Notes: generated from the sequence alone by a model not told the origin. DNA of 7,867 nucleotides from Acetobacteraceae bacterium (GCA_014377905.1 JACMOQ010000663.1:1-7867); one strand, 5' to 3'. Positions 1-7,340 are shown, numbered from the stretch's first letter. Numbers and translations: made by a program.

Positions 1-635
1 AGCAGGATGGCCATGCCGAGCCGGGCCTGAAGACCATGTAGCAGGTCAAGAATTTGCGCCTGGATGGTTACATCCAAGGCCGTCGTCGGCTCATCGGCAA
101 TCAGCAGCGCGGGGTTGCACGATAATGCCATCGCAATCATCACGCGCTGGCGCATCCCGCCCGACAGCCGGTGCGGGTATTCGTCCACCCGGGACGCCGG
201 CGACGGGATGCGCACCAGATCCAGCACCTCGATCGCCCGTGCCCGCGCGGCGGCATGCGACAGATCGGTATGGGCGCGGATGGCCTCGATGATTTGGTGG
301 CCAATGGTGCGCACCGGGTTGAGCGAGGTCATCGGCTCCTGGAATATCATCGACATCTGTCCGCCGCGCAGCTTGCGGCGTTCATCGGCCGACATGGCGA
401 GAATGTCGCGGCCCTGGAACTTCAGCGATGTAGCCGCGATCTCGCCGGGCGGGCTTGGCACCAGCCCCATGATCGACAGCGATGTCACCGACTTGCCGCA
501 GCCGGACTCCCCCACCAACCCCACCGTCCGGCCCTTGGGCACGTCGAAGCTGATACCATCTACTGCGCGAAACAATCCGCGGTCAGTGTCGAAATAGGTC
601 CGCAGGTCGCGTACCTCGAGCAGCGCATCGGTCAT
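1..635 (-). CDS. DppD/OppD-type ABC transporter ATP-binding protein (3' end cut by window edge)
   Basis: Cytoplasmic ATPase that would drive import through the two permeases upstream in the operon. The 211 visible residues start MTDALLEVRDL and contain Walker A GESGCGKS (about residues 42-49), the Q-loop in IFQEPMTSLNP (Q99), the ABC signature LSGGMRQR (157-164) and Walker B LLIADEP with catalytic Glu (E182), followed by the D-loop ALD. The FQEPMTSLNP and DEPTTALDVT wording is typical of the Dpp/Opp ATPase family. Family members are usually about 320-330 residues, so roughly the last third is missing: the H-loop histidine and the C-terminal oligopeptide-transporter region. The ATG at 635 has a modest GGGA site 7 bases upstream. 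It lies 53 bases after the last binding-protein gene and is probably cotranscribed. No broken motif is seen. The family assignment is firm; the substrate and the DppD versus DppF label are inferred. Confidence 0.95.
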   Translation of the reverse strand, partial: MTDALLEVRDLRTYFDTDRGLFRAVDGISFDVPKGRTVGLVGESGCGKSVTSLSIMGLVPSPPGEIAATSLKFQGRDILAMSADERRKLRGGQMSMIFQEPMTSLNPVRTIGHQIIEAIRAHTDLSHAAARARAIEVLDLVRIPSPASRVDEYPHRLSGGMRQRVMIAMALSCNPALLIADEPTTALDVTIQAQILDLLHGLQARLGMAIL

Positions 636-673
636 TCAGAGTTCCCGAGATCCGGTGGTGGGATTGAGCGTGT

Positions 674-687
674 TGTCCGGACGGACA
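674..687 (-). other. Small intercistronic hairpin after the last binding-protein gene
   Basis: One base after the TAA stop of the last binding-protein gene, the minus-strand transcript reads TGTCC GTCC GGACA, a 5-bp stem with a 4-base loop. No run of U follows, so it is not a normal Rho-independent terminator. It could stabilise the 3' end of the binding-protein message or slightly reduce read-through into the ATPase gene. A stem this short can occur by chance, so the functional reading is weak. Confidence 0.25.
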
Positions 688-688
688 T

Positions 689-2263
689 TTATGGCGTGAA
701 GTCGAGGCCTTTGTAGAAGCCGATCGCATACATCGGATGGCCACGCGCATTCTTGAGCTTCTTGTTGGTGACAACATATAAATTGATGTTGGCAACCGGC
801 ATCCAAAGATGTTCCCGCGTCACTTTTTCCTGCACCAGGCCGAAGTTCACTGCCTTGTCACCGTGATTGAGCGCGGCTTTCGCCATGCCCAGCCACTTGT
901 CGGTTTCAGCGTCCTTCCAGTTCATCCGGTTGGGGGATGGAATGTTGGCGCTGTCAAAATAAAGGCTCATCAAATCGCCAGCAGAAAGATATGGCACTGT
1001 GACCGACCAGATTTCGTAGTCCTGCTCCGCCATTTTCACCGGGGCGATGGTGGAATCCCAAACCTGGATGCGCCAATCGATGCCGATTTTGCGCAAAAAC
1101 CCCTGGATTGCCTCGCCAACCTTCACCGAATTGCCGCCGCCGGTGACATAAACCTTGGGGGCGAGCTTCACCCCATCCTTTTCCCGGATGCCATCACTGC
1201 CAAGTTTCCAGCCGGCCTCTTCCAGCAGCTTGGTCGCGCGCCCGACATCTTCCTTGATAATAGTGGCAGTCTTCGGATCGTAGTCGAGCGACGTGGGCGA
1301 GGCATACGTGACCGAGGCATCGGCGTTGCCAAGCAGCACCCCAGTCACGATCTGCGCCCGGTTGATGGCAATATTCATCGCCTCGCGCACCCGCACATCG
1401 GATACCAACGGCCGGGTGATCTTGTAGCCATAGTATAGCATCTGGAAATTAGAATCGATTTTCTCGACATTGAGAATCGGCGATGCTTTTGCCTGGGGGA
1501 TGAAGGCGGACGGGAAGCTCGCGGTGAAGTCGAACTGGCCGGACAGCATGGCAGCGACACGGGCGGAATCCTCCGGCATGATCTTGATCGACAGGCGTTC
1601 AAACTTCACCGGCCCGGGGTTCTTGAACATCGACGGGCCCCATTTATAGGCCTCGTTACGGCGCATAATGGTTTCGGTGCGCGGCTGCCACGATACCAGA
1701 CACCACGGCCCGGTGCCGTCAATACCCTTGGTGCCGTAATCCTTGCCCAGCGCCTCGACCGTGTCCTTGTTCACAATGTTGGCGCTGAACATGGTCAATT
1801 GCAGCAACAGGTCGGAATAGGGTTCGTTCAGCTCATAGGCGACGGTATACGGGTCGATCGCCCGCAGCCCCTTGATGTCGCCGGCACGCCACGCGAACGG
1901 GCCTTTGATTTCCGGGCTTTTAAGGCGGTTGAAGGAATAAACGACATCCTCGGCGGTGAATTTCTTGCCCGAACAGAAGGTGACGTCATCGCGCAGCTTG
2001 AAGGTGTAGGTGCGCCCATCCGGGCTGATGTCCCAGGATTTTGCCAGATAGGGCAGGGCTTTCTTGCCATCCCAATCCATCGCGACCAGCGTGCTCTGCG
2101 TCATGTTGCCGATGCTGCCGCCCGGACCCCAGGTCGTGCGTTGGACGTCAAAATGCGGGGCGTCGATGTACTGCATGATCCGCAATGTCTGGGATTGGGC
2201 CGCGCCTGCAATCCCAGCCGCAAGAAACCCGGCCGCCAGCGTTAAAGTCTTTCTATACGCCAT
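689..2263 (-). CDS. Periplasmic solute-binding protein, family 5 (third of three in the operon)
   Basis: Binding protein of 524 residues that captures a ligand in the periplasm and delivers it to the DppBC-type permease. An N-terminal Sec signal (basic MAYRK, hydrophobic to about residue 20) probably ends at AQS|QTL near residue 24. The SBP family 5 fold shows in LAKSWDISPDGRTYTFKLRD (73-92), the following FTAEDVVYSFNRL, GTGPWC (183-188), VREAMNIAINR (292-302) and NRMNW (445-449). The mature protein has only two cysteines, C97 and C188. Where DppA has an Asp that holds the peptide amino group, this protein appears to have S427 in YLSAGD, so a plain dipeptide ligand is doubtful. The start ATG has only a weak AAGG-like site. 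The gene begins 17 bases after the preceding binding protein, which by eye is about two thirds to three quarters identical in residues. Confidence 0.95.
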   Translation of the reverse strand: MAYRKTLTLAAGFLAAGIAGAAQSQTLRIMQYIDAPHFDVQRTTWGPGGSIGNMTQSTLVAMDWDGKKALPYLAKSWDISPDGRTYTFKLRDDVTFCSGKKFTAEDVVYSFNRLKSPEIKGPFAWRAGDIKGLRAIDPYTVAYELNEPYSDLLLQLTMFSANIVNKDTVEALGKDYGTKGIDGTGPWCLVSWQPRTETIMRRNEAYKWGPSMFKNPGPVKFERLSIKIMPEDSARVAAMLSGQFDFTASFPSAFIPQAKASPILNVEKIDSNFQMLYYGYKITRPLVSDVRVREAMNIAINRAQIVTGVLLGNADASVTYASPTSLDYDPKTATIIKEDVGRATKLLEEAGWKLGSDGIREKDGVKLAPKVYVTGGGNSVKVGEAIQGFLRKIGIDWRIQVWDSTIAPVKMAEQDYEIWSVTVPYLSAGDLMSLYFDSANIPSPNRMNWKDAETDKWLGMAKAALNHGDKAVNFGLVQEKVTREHLWMPVANINLYVVTNKKLKNARGHPMYAIGFYKGLDFTP

Positions 2264-2280
2264 GGTCTTCGCCTTTCATG

Positions 2281-3858
2281 TCAGAAGCTGAGGTCTAGGC
2301 CTTTGTAGAAAACATTCTGATACAGCGTGTGGGCGCGCGCGCCTTTAAGCCGTTTGTTGGTGACCATGTACATGTCGACGTTGAGCACCGGGATCCACAA
2401 ATGTTCCCGCATCACCTTTTCTTGCACCAAGCCGAAATTGAGCGCGCGATCCGCCGGTGTTACCGCGGTCTTGCCGAGCCGCAGCCATTCATCGGTTTCC
2501 GCATCCTTCCAGTTCATCCGGTTCGGAGTGGGAATGTTACGACTGTCGAAATAGAGGCTCATCAGATCGCCAGCCGTCAGATACGGCACGGTCACCGACC
2601 ATAGTTCATAGTCCTGCTCAGCCATTTTCAGCGGTGCGATGGTGGCGTCCCAGGCCTGGATGCGCCAGTCGACACCAACCTTGCGCAGGAAGCCCTGAAT
2701 GGCTTCGGCCACTTTGGACGAGTTGGTGTTGGCGCTGACATAGACCTTGGGGGCGAGCTTCACGCCGTCTTTTTCACGGATGCCGTCACTGCCGATTTTC
2801 CAGCCGGCATCGTCAAGCAATTGCCGCGCGCGGGCGACATCCTCGCCAATGATGGCAGCGGTCTTGGCATTGTAGTCGGGCGCACCTGGATCGATGAAAC
2901 TATAGGCCGGGGTCGCATTGCCAAGCAGCGTACCCTTGGCAATCTCGGCGCGGTTGATGGCGATACTCATCGCTTCGCGCACTTTGGAATCAGACACCAT
3001 TGGTCGGGTAGTCTTGAAGCCGTAATACAGCAGTTGAAAGTTTGGTTCGGCCTTGACCACATTCAGGTTTGCCGATGCTTGCGCCTGGGGAATGAAGCTC
3101 GACGGAAAACCCCCGGTGAAATCAAAGCGCCCGGCCATCATCGCCGCCACCCGGCTCGACTCCTCGGGGATGATCTTGATCGACATTTTCTCAAACTTGA
3201 CCGGACCGGAATTCTTGAACATCGCCGGGCCCCATTTATAGGCATCGTGGCGCCTAAGCACGATTTCGGTACGCGGCTGCCACGATACGAAGCACCACGG
3301 GCCAGTGCCATCAAGGTCTTTGACGCCGTAGTCGCGCCCAAGCGGTTCGACGTTGTCGCGATTGACGATCACGTTGGTAAACATGGTCAATTGCAGCAAC
3401 AAATCGGAAAACGGTTCTTTTAATTCGTATGCAACGGTGTAGGGATCGATTGCCCGCACCGAGGCAACTTCGCCGGCGCGCCAGGCAAACGGTCCCTTGG
3501 TGTCCGGATTGCGCAACCGGGTTATGCTGTAGACGACGTCGTCAGCCGTCATCTTTTTGCCGCTACAGAACGAAACATCGTCGCGCAGCTTAAAGGTGTA
3601 GGTCTTGCCGTCCGGGCTTATCATCCAGGATTTCGCCAGATAGGGGATCGGCGTCTTGCCGTCCCAATCCAACGCCACCAGCGTGTCCTGCACCATGTTG
3701 ATGATGTCGCCGGCTGGCGACCAGGTGGTGCGATGGGCATCAAAGGTGGGGGCGTCGGCCGCGCGCATCACGTTCAGCGTCTGGGCGTCAACGGCCGGGG
3801 CTGCCAGCAACATCCCCGTTACAGCCAGACGTTTCACAATAGTTTCGATGATTTTCAT
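2281..3858 (-). CDS. Periplasmic solute-binding protein, family 5 (second of three in the operon)
   Basis: Binding protein of 525 residues, a close paralogue of the gene downstream (689-2263). The start MKIIET gives a clean signal peptide: Lys/Arg in the n-region, hydrophobic AVTGMLLAAPA, probable cut at VDA|QTL near residue 25. It is also preceded by GAGGG at 4 bases. The frame stays open upstream to 4008, but that extension would run into the preceding binding-protein gene and bury the signal peptide. Family 5 landmarks are LAKSWMISPDGKTYTFKLRD (about 74-93), GTGPWC (184-189), VREAMSIAINR (293-303) and NRMNW (446-450). Mature cysteines are only C98 and C189, aligned with those of both paralogues. 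Most differences from the 689-2263 protein are conservative, as expected from a tandem duplication followed by divergence. The ligand is unknown; T428 sits at the Ser/Asp pocket position. Confidence 0.95.
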   Translation of the reverse strand: MKIIETIVKRLAVTGMLLAAPAVDAQTLNVMRAADAPTFDAHRTTWSPAGDIINMVQDTLVALDWDGKTPIPYLAKSWMISPDGKTYTFKLRDDVSFCSGKKMTADDVVYSITRLRNPDTKGPFAWRAGEVASVRAIDPYTVAYELKEPFSDLLLQLTMFTNVIVNRDNVEPLGRDYGVKDLDGTGPWCFVSWQPRTEIVLRRHDAYKWGPAMFKNSGPVKFEKMSIKIIPEESSRVAAMMAGRFDFTGGFPSSFIPQAQASANLNVVKAEPNFQLLYYGFKTTRPMVSDSKVREAMSIAINRAEIAKGTLLGNATPAYSFIDPGAPDYNAKTAAIIGEDVARARQLLDDAGWKIGSDGIREKDGVKLAPKVYVSANTNSSKVAEAIQGFLRKVGVDWRIQAWDATIAPLKMAEQDYELWSVTVPYLTAGDLMSLYFDSRNIPTPNRMNWKDAETDEWLRLGKTAVTPADRALNFGLVQEKVMREHLWIPVLNVDMYMVTNKRLKGARAHTLYQNVFYKGLDLSF

Positions 3859-3862
3859 TGCG

Positions 3863-3867
3863 CCCTC
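3863..3867 (-). promoter_or_regulatory. Ribosome binding site that fixes the start of the middle binding protein
   Basis: The minus strand reads GAGGG, then four bases (CGCA), then ATG at 3858. No comparable site supports the longer in-frame start at 4008, which lies inside the coding sequence of the preceding gene. Together with the signal peptide, this settles the start at 3858. Confidence 0.75.
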
Positions 3868-3890
3868 GGCTATGTCTGTTTGATCGGCAA

Positions 3891-5462
3891 TTATGGCGCG
3901 AGGTCGAGACCTTTGTAGATCAACGAGCCATAAACGTGATGCGCCCGCACATTCTTCACCCGCTTGTTGGCAACCAGCGGCAGTCCTTGGTGCACCAACG
4001 GCACCCATAACGCATTGCGATGCACAATCTGTTGCACCTCGGCAAAGGCCGCCATGCGGGTTACGTCATCCAACGCCGTGGTGCCGCGATCGAGGGCAGC
4101 ATCGGTTTCAGGATCGTTCCAGTTCATCCGGTTGGGCGCCGGAATGTTGCTGGAATGAAAATAGAGGCGCAGCGCATCGCCGGCGCTGGAATAGGGAAAC
4201 GAGATTGACCAGATATCATAGTCCTGCTGGGCAAGCTTCGAAAAGACAATGGTGCCGTCCCACATTTGCAACTGCAAATCCACCCCGATCTTGCGCCAAA
4301 AGCCCTGTACCGCCTCGGCGACCTTCGGCGAACGACCGGCAACGAACCCATACAGCACCAGGGTCAAAGGTTTGCCATCTTTATAGCGCAACTTATCGGC
4401 CCCCATCGCCCAGCCAGCCGCATCGAGTAGGCGCTCGGCTTCAGCGATGTCGTAACGACCGAGATCGGTCGGTGTCTTGGGGTCGAAATCCTGCGCCTTG
4501 GGATGGATATAGGTGCTGGCAGCCTCGCCATTGCCAAACCAGATGGCATCTACCAACTGCTTGCGGTTGATCGCTAGATTGAGCGCGGTTCGCACCCGCA
4601 CATCACCCAAATTCGGCCGGCTGGCCTTGAAGCCAAGATAAAACAAATTGAGATTGGCAGCCGGTTCAAACACCGCAAGATTGGGCATTTTGTTGATCTG
4701 CGGCAAATATTGGTCGGGCATTACTCCGGTGAGGTCACCTTGCCCCGACGCCATGGTGGCGAGTCTTGCGGCTTCTTCTGGGATAATTTTCCACACCACG
4801 CGCTGGTATTTTGCCGGACCGCGGTTCTGGTAAACCGGCGGTCCCCAGCGATAGGCCTCATGCCGGGTGGCCACCACTTGGTTGCGAGGTTCCCAGGACT
4901 GGAAGCAATACGGCCCGGTGCCATCGACGCCCTTGATGCCGAAATCCTTACCCAGTGCCTCAATATTTTCGCTGTTGACAATGGTCGCGTGGAAATTGGT
5001 CAGGTTCAGCAGCAATTCCGAAAACGGCGCGGTCATTTCATATTCGACGGTGTACGCACCGGTTGCGCGCACCGATTTGGCCGGCCCCATGCGCCAGATG
5101 AACGGCGCCTTGGTGGCTTTGTCCAGCACCCGCTCGAAGGTGTATACCACGTCGACGGCGGTAAACTTCTTGCCAGAACAAAATGTAACGTCATCGTGCA
5201 ATTCAAAAATGTAGCGCAGGCCATCGGGGCTGACCGTCCAGGATTTTGCCAGGCTCGGGCGCACGGTCTTGAGGTCGTAATCCAGCGCCACCAGTGTGTC
5301 TCCGGTCATGAATAACACCTCACCCGTGGCACCCGAGGTCGTGCGCACCCCATCATAATGCGGCGCATCAATGCCCCGGATGATGGTCAGGGTTTGCCCG
5401 GTTGCCGCCAACGGCTCCGCACAGGCCAGGACGACGAAAATTGCCAGCAAGCGACGGAACAT
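3891..5462 (-). CDS. Periplasmic solute-binding protein, family 5 (first of three in the operon, divergent paralogue)
   Basis: Binding protein of 523 residues and the most divergent of the three, by eye about half identical to the others. The ATG at 5462 follows a strong GGAGGG site at 5470-5475 with 7-base spacing, 18 bases after the DppC-type permease gene. The signal is MFRR plus a hydrophobic core, with likely processing around LAATG|QTL (residue 22), which lines up with the QTL mature start of the paralogues. Cys14 in VLAC resembles a lipobox, but Arg4 falls in the stretch where the usual pattern excludes charge, so a soluble protein is favoured. Landmarks are LAKSWTVSPDG (71-81), FCSGKKFTAVDVVYTFERV (94-112), GTGPYC (181-186), VRTALNLAINR (290-300) and NRMNW (444-448). 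C95 and C186 match the paralogues. Its pocket region, FPYSSAGDA, differs from the PYLSAGDL/PYLTAGDL of the other two, which suggests a different ligand range. Confidence 0.95.
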   Translation of the reverse strand: MFRRLLAIFVVLACAEPLAATGQTLTIIRGIDAPHYDGVRTTSGATGEVLFMTGDTLVALDYDLKTVRPSLAKSWTVSPDGLRYIFELHDDVTFCSGKKFTAVDVVYTFERVLDKATKAPFIWRMGPAKSVRATGAYTVEYEMTAPFSELLLNLTNFHATIVNSENIEALGKDFGIKGVDGTGPYCFQSWEPRNQVVATRHEAYRWGPPVYQNRGPAKYQRVVWKIIPEEAARLATMASGQGDLTGVMPDQYLPQINKMPNLAVFEPAANLNLFYLGFKASRPNLGDVRVRTALNLAINRKQLVDAIWFGNGEAASTYIHPKAQDFDPKTPTDLGRYDIAEAERLLDAAGWAMGADKLRYKDGKPLTLVLYGFVAGRSPKVAEAVQGFWRKIGVDLQLQMWDGTIVFSKLAQQDYDIWSISFPYSSAGDALRLYFHSSNIPAPNRMNWNDPETDAALDRGTTALDDVTRMAAFAEVQQIVHRNALWVPLVHQGLPLVANKRVKNVRAHHVYGSLIYKGLDLAP

Positions 5463-5480
5463 GGCGCAGCCCTCCGCGAG

Positions 5481-6368
5481 TTATTGTTGCAACCGGGGAT
5501 CGAGAACGTCACGAATGGCATCGCCGAGCAGGTTTGCCGACAACACGATGACGAAAATCGCCAAGCTGGGGATGGTCGCGATATGCGGGGCCATGAACAA
5601 GAAATCGCGGCCCTGGGCCGCCATCATGCCCAATTCGGCAGTCGGTGGTTGCGCCCCCATCCCGAGAAAGCTTAACGCTGAGCCGATCAGGATAATCTGC
5701 CCGAACCGCAGCGTTAGGAACACAAAGATCGTCGAAATGCAGTTCAAGGTCAGGTAACGCCAGATCAGGGTGAAGTCGGATACGCCTAACGCGCGCCCGG
5801 CCTCCATGAACTCCTGCTCCATCACCCCGATCGCGGCCCCGCGCGCAACGCGTGCAACGTCTGGGATGGTCGCGACCACAAGCGCGATGACTACCGCGGT
5901 GATCCCGGCGCCGGCGATGGCAGCAACCGCGAGGCCAATCAAAATGGCCGGGAATGCCAGCATTACATCGACGATGCGCATGATCCAGCCATCGAGCCGG
6001 CGGTAAAACGCGGCGATAATGCCAAGAAACCCGCCGAGAAACCCGCCGAACACCACGCCGACCAAGCCCATCATCATGGTATTACGCGAGCCATAGATCA
6101 GGCGGCTGAGAATATCGCGTCCGGTGCTATCAGTACCCAGCCAGTTAACCTCATTCGGGGGCTGCATCACCTTGGTCAGGTCGGTGAAGTAGGGATCGAA
6201 CGGCGATACAATTGGGACGAAAACTGCAGCCAGGATCACGACGGTCATAATGATCGCGGCCCCTGCCGCTACCTTGTCACGCGACAGGCGGCGCCATAAT
6301 CCGGCGCGGCGCGACAGGTCCGACGATGTGTCCAACGCAACGGGGCCGGAAAGGGTCTCGCCGCTCAT
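5481..6368 (-). CDS. DppC/OppC-type ABC transporter permease
   Basis: Inner-membrane permease of 295 residues, the usual size, forming half of the translocation channel. It has a cytoplasmic N-terminus, a first membrane helix at about 34-55 (OppC_N region), then the family motif GTDSTGRDILSRLIYGSR (78-95). Further hydrophobic helices follow at about 98-121, 135-152, 154-169, 211-236 and 264-282. The cytoplasmic EAA loop, which docks on the ATPase, is EAGRALGVSDFTLIWRYLTLN (from 189). It ends with the characteristic DPRLQQ. The start ATG overlaps the stop of the DppB-type gene as ATGA, which indicates translational coupling and a one-to-one ratio. The gene for the first binding protein starts 18 bases later. 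No defect is seen. The family is certain; the substrate cannot be read from the sequence. Confidence 0.96.
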   Translation of the reverse strand: MSGETLSGPVALDTSSDLSRRAGLWRRLSRDKVAAGAAIIMTVVILAAVFVPIVSPFDPYFTDLTKVMQPPNEVNWLGTDSTGRDILSRLIYGSRNTMMMGLVGVVFGGFLGGFLGIIAAFYRRLDGWIMRIVDVMLAFPAILIGLAVAAIAGAGITAVVIALVVATIPDVARVARGAAIGVMEQEFMEAGRALGVSDFTLIWRYLTLNCISTIFVFLTLRFGQIILIGSALSFLGMGAQPPTAELGMMAAQGRDFLFMAPHIATIPSLAIFVIVLSANLLGDAIRDVLDPRLQQ

Positions 6369-7303
6369 GAGCGTTGCATCCTCGGGTCGAGATAAACGTA
6401 AAGCACGTCAACAATCAGATTGATCGACAGAAAGGCCAGCGCCAGAATCATGATCGCGCCCTGGGCTGTCGGAAAATCGCTTGATATGATTGCGCCGACC
6501 GCAAGCCGGCCAACGCCAGGCCAGGAAAACATCGTTTCGGTGACCACCGCGCCGCCGAGCAGGAACGCCGCCTGCAAGCCGATCAGCGTCACCACCGGGA
6601 TCAACGCATTGCGCAGCGCGTGGCCCATCACCACGGTCGATTCCCGCAAGCCTTTGGCGCGCGCGGTACGGACAAAATCGGCGCCCAGCACTTCCAGCAC
6701 CGCGGTGCGGGTCAGCCGCGCAATCGGTCCAATCAGAACGGCGCCCAGGGTCAGGCAGGGCAGGATCAGGCTGGGCAATCCGCCATCCCAGACAGGGCCG
6801 GTGCGTCCGGTGAAGGGCAGCAAATCCCATTTGAAACCAACATACTGGATCAGCAGCAGACCGATGAAGAAGATTGGCATCGACACGCCCGCAACCGACA
6901 CCGCCATGATCAGCCGATCGACGATGCTGCCACGTTTCACCGCGGCCAGCGTCCCGAGCGTGATCCCGATCGGGATTGCCAGCAGCAGCCCGCCGATCAT
7001 CAATTCCACGGTCGGCCCGACCGTATGGGCCAATTCCTCGGCCACGCTTTTGTTGGAGATGATCGAACGACCTAGATCGCCTTTGGCCACCCGGACGATA
7101 TATTCGAAAAACTGCACCGGAATCGGTCGATCAAGCCCGAGTTCCAGCCGGATCGCGGCGATGGTCTCGGCTTTGGCGTCAGGACCGGCGATAATCATCG
7201 CGGGATCGGCCGGCACTACCTGCAACAAACAGAAGCACAGGAACAACACCCCCACCAGGGCCGGGAACGAGATCACCAGCCGATGGATAATTTGCCGCCC
7301 CAT
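6365..7303 (-). CDS. DppB/OppB-type ABC transporter permease (first gene of the operon)
   Basis: Inner-membrane permease of 312 residues, partner of the DppC-type protein. The first helix is at about 9-30 (LVISFPALVGVLFLCFCLLQ), followed by the periplasmic portion with LGLDRPIPVQF (55-65) and GDLGRS (75-80). Later helices lie at about 98-121, 132-156, 176-195, 232-255 and 282-305. The EAA coupling loop is DFVRTARAKGLRESTVVMGH (209-228), followed by ALRNALIPVVT, and the protein ends LDPRMQRS, all typical of the family. The start was chosen at 7303 (MGRQIIHR), because GGGAGG at 7310-7315 is 6 bases upstream of it. The in-frame ATG at 7309 touches that site with no spacing and would add only Met-Arg. 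It overlaps the next gene by 4 bases. Being first in the operon, ahead of the binding proteins, differs from the E. coli dppABCDF order. Confidence 0.95.
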   Translation of the reverse strand: MGRQIIHRLVISFPALVGVLFLCFCLLQVVPADPAMIIAGPDAKAETIAAIRLELGLDRPIPVQFFEYIVRVAKGDLGRSIISNKSVAEELAHTVGPTVELMIGGLLLAIPIGITLGTLAAVKRGSIVDRLIMAVSVAGVSMPIFFIGLLLIQYVGFKWDLLPFTGRTGPVWDGGLPSLILPCLTLGAVLIGPIARLTRTAVLEVLGADFVRTARAKGLRESTVVMGHALRNALIPVVTLIGLQAAFLLGGAVVTETMFSWPGVGRLAVGAIISSDFPTAQGAIMILALAFLSINLIVDVLYVYLDPRMQRS

Positions 7304-7309
7304 TCGCAT

Positions 7310-7315
7310 CCTCCC
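7310..7315 (-). promoter_or_regulatory. Ribosome binding site that decides the DppB-type start
   Basis: The minus strand reads GGGAGG, ATGCGA, ATG GGG. Only the second ATG (7303) has a workable 6-base spacing; the first ATG (7309) directly abuts the site. Confidence 0.75.
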
Positions 7316-7340
7316 AATTTACACAAAGCAAGGTTAGGGG

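Larger units (their letters stand above)
689..5462 (-). repeat. Tandem array of three paralogous binding-protein genes
   Basis: Three genes of 523, 524 and 525 residues lie head to tail with gaps of 32 and 17 bases and align along their whole length. The two genes nearest the ATPase also share recognisable DNA: for example ACATGGTCAATTGCAGCAAC occurs in both, about 1.59 kb apart (near 1790 and 3382), and GGGCCCCATTTATAGG occurs in both. The first gene in the operon shares protein motifs but much less DNA. This fits an older duplication followed by a more recent one. Confidence 0.85.

Noticed and set aside
64..716. Plus-strand open frames at 64-597 and 171-716
   Set aside because: They are antisense to the ATPase, whose Walker A, Q-loop, signature and Walker B are all intact on the minus strand.
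3859..4008. N-terminal extension of the middle binding protein back to an ATG at 4008 (575 residues)
   Set aside because: It overlaps the end of the preceding gene, would bury the signal peptide, and lacks a ribosome binding site; GAGGG sits just before the ATG at 3858.
809..5315. Several plus-strand open frames of about 150-225 residues within the binding-protein genes (809-1438, 1799-2245, 2821-3423, 3893-4570, 4710-5315)
   Set aside because: Similar shadow frames recur at equivalent places in the paralogous genes because the sense sequences are related. They show no family features of their own.
6420..7337. 305-residue plus-strand open frame opposite the DppB-type permease
   Set aside because: Its Ser/Thr/Pro/Arg-rich composition is typical of the antisense of a GC-rich membrane-protein gene, with no recognisable domain. 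The permease on the other strand is unambiguous.
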